Source of the DNA: Theristus sp. LFF4_11
Lineage: Eukaryota > Nematoda > Chromadorea > Monhysterida > Xyalidae
DNA length: 64,000 nucleotides
Direction: 5' to 3'
NCBI GenBank assembly: GCA_030248135.1
Contig: JASANC010000231.1
Span: 1 to 64,000, forward strand
Position 1 is the stretch's first letter. Each line of letters starts with the position of its first letter. The notes under the pieces were generated by a model. That model was not told the origin of the DNA, did no database searches, and was given only the letters and a program-made list of their open reading frames with translations. Below are positions 59,001 to 64,000 of the stretch, one piece after another. The position numbers and the translations under genes were made by a program.

Positions 59001-62000
59001 TTTTTTTAAAACTTTAATAACAAATTAAACAAAAAAGGCTCAGATGAAATATAGCACTGCTCGGCGACAAGGAAAGTTGAGCATGGAAGATTTCGATTTG
59101 GGGTTCTAAGATAAACATAATTACTAAATAATCAATGAACAAAAAACAACTTTTTTGAAAAAAGAATTAAAAACTCGTGTGCGAGAAAAACATAACCAGT
59201 TGCGTGCGACAAAGACAATGACAACGCTTTTTAAAATTTCGTGGGCGCAATCGTCCCAGGCCGCAATCGTCCCAGGCCGCAATCGTCCCGGGCCGCAATC
59301 GTCCCAGGCCGCAATCGTCCCGGGCCGCAATCGTCCCAGGCCGCAATCCTTCAGGCCGCAATCGTCCAGGCCGCAATCCTTCAGGCCGCAATCGTCCTAG
59401 GCCGCAATCCTTCAGGCCGCAATCCTTCAGGCCGCAATGCTTCGGCCGCAATGCTTCGGCCGCTATCTAATGGGCCGCAATCGAACGCACGCCCGTTTTC
59501 ATTATTTCAGACGTGACTTTTTTGCTTCAAAAAATGTCTTGTTTTAACAATTTTCGCTGGGTGGGGTGTCAAGCAAATTTCGAGGGGGGGCACTAGTGCT
59601 GAAACGCAAGTCATTATGTTGAACTTGCTGGAACAAAAATACAAACCTCAGGTATACATAATTCTCCTCGGCTAACAAAGCTTTAAACTAGCTGTATGAA
59701 TTTATTTATTCACTTTGAGAATAATTATTACCAATCGATATTTGATTACCAAAAATCACTTCGTGGTTAAATATTGTTCGTGCTGGCGAAAATTCGTCGG
59801 GCCGGAATTCTCCGGGCCGGAATTCTTCGGGCCGGAATTCTTCGGGCCGGAATTCTTCAGGCCGGAATTCTTCGGGCCGGAATGAGCGGGCCGGAATTCT
59901 TCGGGCCGGAATTTCGCGGGCCGGAATAGTACACGAGCCTTTTATACAACATGAAGGAAAATGCTCATTTTGAAGTGTATTTGCGCTTTCTGCGCATGGA
60001 ACAAACCGTTATTTGATAAATCAAAAAGTTTCTAGGGGTAACCAACAACGGAGAGTTTAAATTTGACCTTTATTTCTTTTAAAAATTAAAGGAATAGCAG
60101 GTAACTAACTAAAGTCGTTACGATTTCGGGCGAATCGGCCGTGGAAATTGGTGAAATCGGCCCAGAAACAAAAAATAGGAAACTGGTGTAGTCCTAGGTA
60201 ATTTAATGCGCTGATCACGGATTTTGGGTTAGTTTTCTTATGTGAGCAACTCTAGATATTGAATCGTGACGATTTCGGGCGAATCGGCCGTGGAAATTGG
60301 CGAAATCGGTCCAAAAACAAAAAATGAGAAACTGATGTAGTCCGGAGTAATTCAATGCGCTGATCACGTATTTTGGGTTAGTTTTCTTATGTGAACAACA
60401 CTAGATATTGATTCGTGACGATTTCGGCCGAATCGGCCGTGGAAATCGGCGAAATCGGTTCAGAAATGAAAAACGAGAAAAGGGTGTTCTCCAGGATAAT
60501 TCAATACGCTGATCACGGATTTTGGATTCGTTTTTTATGTGAGCAATTCTAAATGCTGAATAGTGACGATTTCGGGCGAATCGGCCGTGGAAATTGGCGA
60601 AATCGGTCCAGAAACGAAAAACAAAAAAACGGTGTTTTCCAGGGTAATTCAGTGCGCTGATCACGGATTTTGGATTAGTTTTTTTTATGTGAGCAATTCT
60701 AGATACCGAATCGTGACGATTTCGGGTGAATCGGCCGTGGAAATTGGCGAAATCGGTCCAGAAATGAAAAACAAGAAAATTGTGTTGTCCAGGGTAATTC
60801 ATTGCGCCGATCACGGCTTTTGGGTCAGTTTTCTTATGTGAGCAATTCTAGGTACTGAACCGTGACGATTTCGGGCGAATCGGCCGTAGAAATAGCATAG
60901 GCGAAATCGGCCCAAAAACGAAAAATGAAAAACCTGAGTTCTCCGGAGTTTAGAATAATGTGTGACCAACGAATTGTGAATTTGGTCCGACCTTCGCGGC
61001 TCATGTAAAAGTCAGAATATTATCTAAAAATGCGGGAGACGCATATAAAAGGAGGAATATGGCTTTGTGTAAGCAGTGACAGACTTGGCTCGAGATACAA
61101 GTACATAAGAGCCATATTTTTGCGCCGTTTATTCATTAAATTCGGTTGCACATGGCAACCCTCGTACTTTGTTTGTAGACAAATGAAACTTTCACATTTG
61201 CGGTATTTTGGGCATTTAGCGACCACTAAAAACACTAAAACAACGATCAATACATAATGTTCGCTGTTTGCGGTTTTGCCAGGTACAGTATGGCCGAATA
61301 AATGAGGCAGTCCATCAAGGCGGGATCAGCCGCAGACTAGGAGTTGTCGTTTTCAAAAAAGCCAACGTAATTCCCAATCATGTGTACAAGGGATAAAGAA
61401 TGAACAAAATAGCGCGGATAATCCATTAGCTTGAAAAAACGCGTCAAATTTGGCACACAATTCAGTTTCTGAACGTCTTTTGTCTTTCATTCAAAATTCG
61501 CGCGCTCCTTGCACCCTGAAAAAAGCTGCCATGTTTAACCGGCCATACCGTAGACGCATACCGCGGTGTCCCCTGGCTCGTCAGTGCGACGGAAACCAGG
61601 CAGAACTGCCGAAGGTGTTTTACCACAGACAGATCTTATAGTCTGGGCAAAACATCAGATCAGACTTTGGATCGCTGACACTGCTTTGCCCAGGACAAAG
61701 TGTATATCGGAACGCAAGGTTTCCTTCTGTGGCAAAGGCAATGACTCACGGGACAGACGGTTTATCCTGCCACAAGAGTTTGGTAAACAGGGTGAAAATC
61801 AACGGCAGACAATACCATTCTGTCACTGGTTCTGGTGTGTACTGTGTACACAGCGGTGCGTACGTTAGCAACAACGATAAAGCTACATGCAGCAATGTTT
61901 TGCAATCTCTGATTTTTCTGTTTTTGCACAGAATTTACAGAATTTCGCACATGGTGTGATTTTAGACTAAACTGAAGAGGACAATTAAAAGTAAAGTTTT

Positions 62001-63931
62001 TACGCTTTTCAGGAAAACAAACGCGGCGCAAAAATATAGCTCTTATGTACTTGTATCCGTGTGTACCACATCAGAGACTTGAAAAGTGTTGTCGAGCCAA
62101 GTCTGTCACTGCTTACACAAAGCCATATTCCTCCTTTTATATGCGTCTCCCGCATTTTTAGATTGTAATTGTGTCCCGTGTCCCGTCCCGTGGGCCATCG
62201 CCGTTGTCATGGATCTTTTTGGTTTTTTTGATTAGAAGTCTTTTTGGTATCTCAATGCATGTCGTGGTTTTTTCGTTTTCAAAACCAAAATCGCACAACA
62301 TCAACATTATTTCCGTTCCACCTCGCAGACACACAACGAGGCGGTGCATCTGGTGCGCTTGGGCGGCTCCGTGTTCAACGAGATGAAGTCCGGCAGTCAC
62401 GCGTGGATGGCGGCGGCGGCCAACTTCACCAGCGAACAGCTCGGCACGAACGAGGACGACGTGGACGAGTACGTGGAGCAGGCGTTCCAGCAGGGCAGGG
62501 CCTGGTTGGCCATTCAGGTGGGCGGGGGGGGCGTTCGAATGTGGCACGCTGATTGGTTGGCTGGCTTTGAGTTTAGCAACGTTCATTGGTTGGGTTTCTA
62601 CGGTGTGACCGAAAAATTAAGGCAGTCCTTGTATTCTCCATCAAGGCGGGATTCGTTGCAGACTAGAAGTTGACTTTTTTAAGAACGCTTCGATATTTCC
62701 CAATCGTGTGTGCAAGGGAGAAAGAATGAACAGAATGTAGCCCGAAGAATCAATTCGTTTAAAAGTACACGTCAAATTTGATACAGAATTGGTCTTCTAA
62801 AGGTGTTTTTTCTTTAATTCAATTTTCGCGCGCTCGCTGCACCCTGAAAAAAGATGCCATGTTTAATTAGCCATTCTGTAGTCCATTGGCGTGCAGCGGT
62901 TGCAGCACCGCAAGTATGGTTGGCGATACAGGTGGAGAAGACCGTTCGTGAAGACAGGCAGAGAAGATTCCAAAATTCCACCGTTCGTTACATTCAGGTA
63001 CGCCAGCTAGCGGACGCCAGCGACCCGGAGCGCGCCGACATGCTCGAGGCGCAGGTGAAGGCGTTCGTTGACAATTTGTACCAACTGTGGCAGGAACGGG
63101 GTTCGTCATTCGGCGACAACGCGGCGTTGGCGGACTCGCCCGACATTTGGTCGCATCTGTCGAAGGCGACCGATCTGACGGCGTTGCAGGAGCAGCTGAC
63201 CCTGATCGTCAAGGAGAACGTCGGCACCTTGCTGGCGGTTGGTGGTTTTTTATTTTGGGAGCGGTTTGGAGGTACTCTAGTTTCGCGTCACTCGTTCTGC
63301 CCGCTTGCGGGTCCGTCTGAATTTAATCGGTCAAGTGTCGTACACTGTGTTTGAATTGAGTTGGATTCGTCAAATTTCAGTCGATTCTGATTTTTTCGAT
63401 TGTGGTTTACATTTAGATGAAGATTTTTTGTTATGGTTTTGAGATGCTTCACAACTGTCCATTTGCAAAACAGATCGCCGAGTCCGTATGGGCGGTGTTG
63501 TCATCGAATCTCAGTTTCATTGGCTCCCTCCTCGGTGGCATGCTCGGACTGTTGTTCAGTTTTGGCATGGAACTGTTGAACTTCATTATTGAATTGGTAA
63601 ATTGTCAGCTGTTTGTTTTCGGTGTTTTTCTTTGTCAGGGACGAAAAAAATATCACGGAATCGAAACGACTTGTTTTCAGATAGTCTTCTTTACGATGCT
63701 CTACTATTTATTGGTCTGTAGTGGCGATCAGTTCAAGCCAATGGTTGGTGAATTTTTATCTGGCTGTTTTTTACAATGTTTTGTGGCAAAAGTTTTAAAA
63801 AATCCAATTGGAAAAAATAACCAATTTTAGGAGATGATCGCCAGTTTAAGCATAAAGGCTGACCAGCCTGACCAGTCACCCGCTGAATCAACGCAAATGT
63901 CGGCAACCGCTGCTGTTGAACAGTCAATCAA
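53002..63931 (+). CDS. TMEM245-like multipass membrane protein, first 12 exons (continues past the window)
   Basis: Exons: 53002-53346, 53754-53919, 54267-54523, 55002-55218, 55517-55771, 56217-56389, 56704-56808, 62338-62517, 62998-63237, 63474-63596, 63681-63743, 63831-63931; all phases join, 741 codons so far. The first exon is a Ser-rich cytoplasmic tail. Exon 2 has a transmembrane pair (YTTALLLFVLLCGVGLWCVY; AFLKPILWAILTGTVLYPLK) typical of TMEM245. Hydrophobic pairs follow in exons 4, 5, 7 and 10. Exon 11 gives VFFTMLYYLLVCSGDQFKPM and exon 12 AAVEQSIK, matching the conserved FFTALYYLL and AVEQAINGVF of the family, which resembles AI-2E/PerM-type permeases. The last exon ends at a GTAAAA donor, so the C-terminal third is outside. 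Intron 7 is 5.5 kb, against 60-480 bp for most others. The molecular function is not established. Confidence 0.87.
53452..53543. mobile_element. Foldback element with TTCATGAA ends, copy in TMEM245 intron 1
   Basis: GGTGTTCATGAAACAGTATT faces TGCTGCTTCATGAATGCCGC in inverted orientation. The core has CTACTGTTAACACAGCTACG. Confidence 0.75.
53653..53743. mobile_element. Foldback element with TTCATGAA ends, copy abutting a 3' splice site
   Basis: Same ends and core as 53452-53543 (GACATTCATGAACCACTATT ... GCTGCTTCATGAATGCCGCT). Its right end is 10 bp from the TMEM245 exon 2 acceptor at 53753. Confidence 0.75.
54218..54260. mobile_element. Partial TTCATGAA-family end at the TMEM245 exon 3 acceptor
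   Basis: GCATTGCGGTCATTAAATAC and TGCTTCATGAACGCCGCTTT resemble the right half of the family. It runs into the acceptor TTTTGTCAG at 54258-54266, so the element end may supply the pyrimidine tract. Confidence 0.55.
54652..54815. mobile_element. Short inverted-repeat element (CTGATTGGTT family) in TMEM245 intron 3
   Basis: AATTAGCTGATTGGTTTGTT faces GAACCAATCAGATAACTGCA, with GCATCACGTGGTGATCACGA near the right arm. Confidence 0.55.
55898..56039. mobile_element. Inverted-repeat element (CAGTCTAACTCAA ends) in TMEM245 intron 5
   Basis: CAGTCTAACTCAACAATATA and AACTAGCTGATTGGTTGGT at the left face CCAGTCAACTGGTTGG and TATTGAGTTAGACTG at the right, with a GCATGC-type core. It is the clearest member of the family seen at 28125, 33085 and 54652. 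Confidence 0.8.
57306..59930. mobile_element. Foldback-type element with terminal arrays of short tandem repeats
   Basis: The left arm is an array of (CCGGCCCGAAGAATT)-like 15-bp units (57306-57440), then a unique stretch with GCCAGCACGAACAATATT and GGTAATCAAATATCGAT. The right arm (59745-59930) repeats both in inverse order and orientation. The tips read GTACAATTCCGGCCCGC and, inverted, GTACTATTCCGGCCCGC. Sequence outside is similar on the two sides (CTTTTTATACA and CCTTTTATACA), which may be a displaced target duplication. Tandem subrepeats in the terminal arms are known from foldback elements. No transposase is seen. A second pair of arms lies inside. Confidence 0.8.
57762..59475. mobile_element. 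Inner foldback element with (GCGGCCTGGGACGATT)n arms
   Basis: The left arm (57762-58012) has about 14 units of GCGGCCTGGGACGATT and variants. The right arm (59250-59475) carries the inverse AATCGTCCCAGGCCGC units, grading at the outer end into GCGGCCGAAGC units in both arms. The core (58013-59250) includes a G-rich repeat fragment related to CDK10 intron 1 near 58040-58140. The two flanking spacers between inner and outer arms are unrelated, so this may be an element inserted in the outer one. Confidence 0.8.
60115..60935. repeat. 149-bp satellite, six tandem units, in TMEM245 intron 7
   Basis: Units begin near 60117, 60267, 60416, 60564, 60714 and 60863 with GACGATTTCGGGCGAATCGG. Each contains CCGTGGAAATTGGCGAAATC and GCGCTGATCACGGATTTTGG followed by TTATGTGAGCAA. 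Units differ at about 5-10% of positions by eye. Confidence 0.9.
61023..62162. mobile_element. DNA transposon-like element with ~70-bp perfect terminal inverted repeats
   Basis: Both ends read TCTAAAAATGCGGGAGACGC inward and continue as an apparently perfect 70-bp inverted repeat to AGACTTGGCTCGA. The similarity then resumes after a 40-bp insertion in the right arm (GATACAAGTACATAAGAGC to TTTTTGCGCCG). No transposase frame is seen. A TA at the tip could be a target duplication, but the flanks are ambiguous. A second repeat (61309-61555) lies inside. Confidence 0.88.
61309..61555 (+). repeat. Dispersed ~250-bp repeat, copy 1 (inside the 61023 element)
   Basis: From GGCAGTCCATCAAGGCGGGA through TTCGCGCGCTCCTTGCACCC to CTGCCATGTTTAACCGGCCA it matches 62620-62875. 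Confidence 0.75.
62620..62875 (+). repeat. Dispersed ~250-bp repeat, copy 2 (TMEM245 intron 8)
   Basis: Same blocks as copy 1 (CATCAAGGCGGGATTCGTTG, TCGCGCGCTCGCTGCACCC, ATGCCATGTTTAATTAGCCA) with about 20% divergence by eye. Confidence 0.75.
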
Positions 63932-64000
63932 GTAAAACGCCACTTTCGAAAACAACAAACTTTGATGTCATTGCAAAACAGTAATATTTGTGCTTCATGT

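Overview
This is eukaryotic, metazoan DNA. Genes are split into many small exons (16 in one case) and lie on both strands without operon structure. Splice sites are GT-AG, with one GC-AG intron and some AAG acceptors. The protein families (a HECW-type HECT ligase, CDK10, an ionotropic-receptor-like channel, FkbM methyltransferase, PGM2, a serpin, a CCDC92-like coiled coil, TMEM245) fit an ecdysozoan. A non-rhabditid nematode is my best guess, from the divergent ionotropic receptor and an acceptor 9 nt before the CDK10 start that could take a spliced leader. That is inference. Coding exons are GC-rich and rich in CpG; introns and spacers are AT-rich and full of short inverted-repeat elements.

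Layout. 1-9059: a nearly complete Ty3/gypsy-class LTR retrotransposon on the minus strand, with one 2523-residue reading frame in the order gag, envelope-like glycoprotein, protease, RT, RNase H, integrase. 9159-14490: the C-terminal 16 exons of a HECW-type ubiquitin ligase (+), starting 100 bp from the element, so its N-terminal exons probably lie beyond the element outside the window. 17517-20183: a long single-exon proline-rich secreted protein (+). 20585-21101: two exons of a second Pro/Asn-rich protein (+). 22675-26916: CDK10 kinase (+). 27741-31305: an ionotropic-receptor-like channel (+). 31939-34165: an FkbM methyltransferase (-), its last exon flanked by two inverted SINE-like copies. 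35524-41508: PGM2-type phosphopentomutase/phosphoglucomutase (-). 42481-43235: a small secreted cysteine-rich protein (+). 43462-47803: a serpin (-) with at least two alternative reactive-loop exons and a third truncated one. 49160-51124: a CCDC92-like protein (-). 53002 to beyond the window end: a TMEM245-like multipass membrane protein (+), whose 5.5-kb seventh intron holds foldback repeats, a 149-bp satellite and a terminal-inverted-repeat element.

The genes do not form a pathway. The most notable systems are the envelope placed between gag and protease in one frame, the tandem hairpin array in that element's leader or LTR, the serpin reactive-loop exon cassette, and the dense population of nested non-autonomous transposons, some of whose ends lie at 3' splice sites. 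Exon boundaries were derived by hand from splice consensus, reading-frame phase and family conservation. No alignment or transcript data were available.
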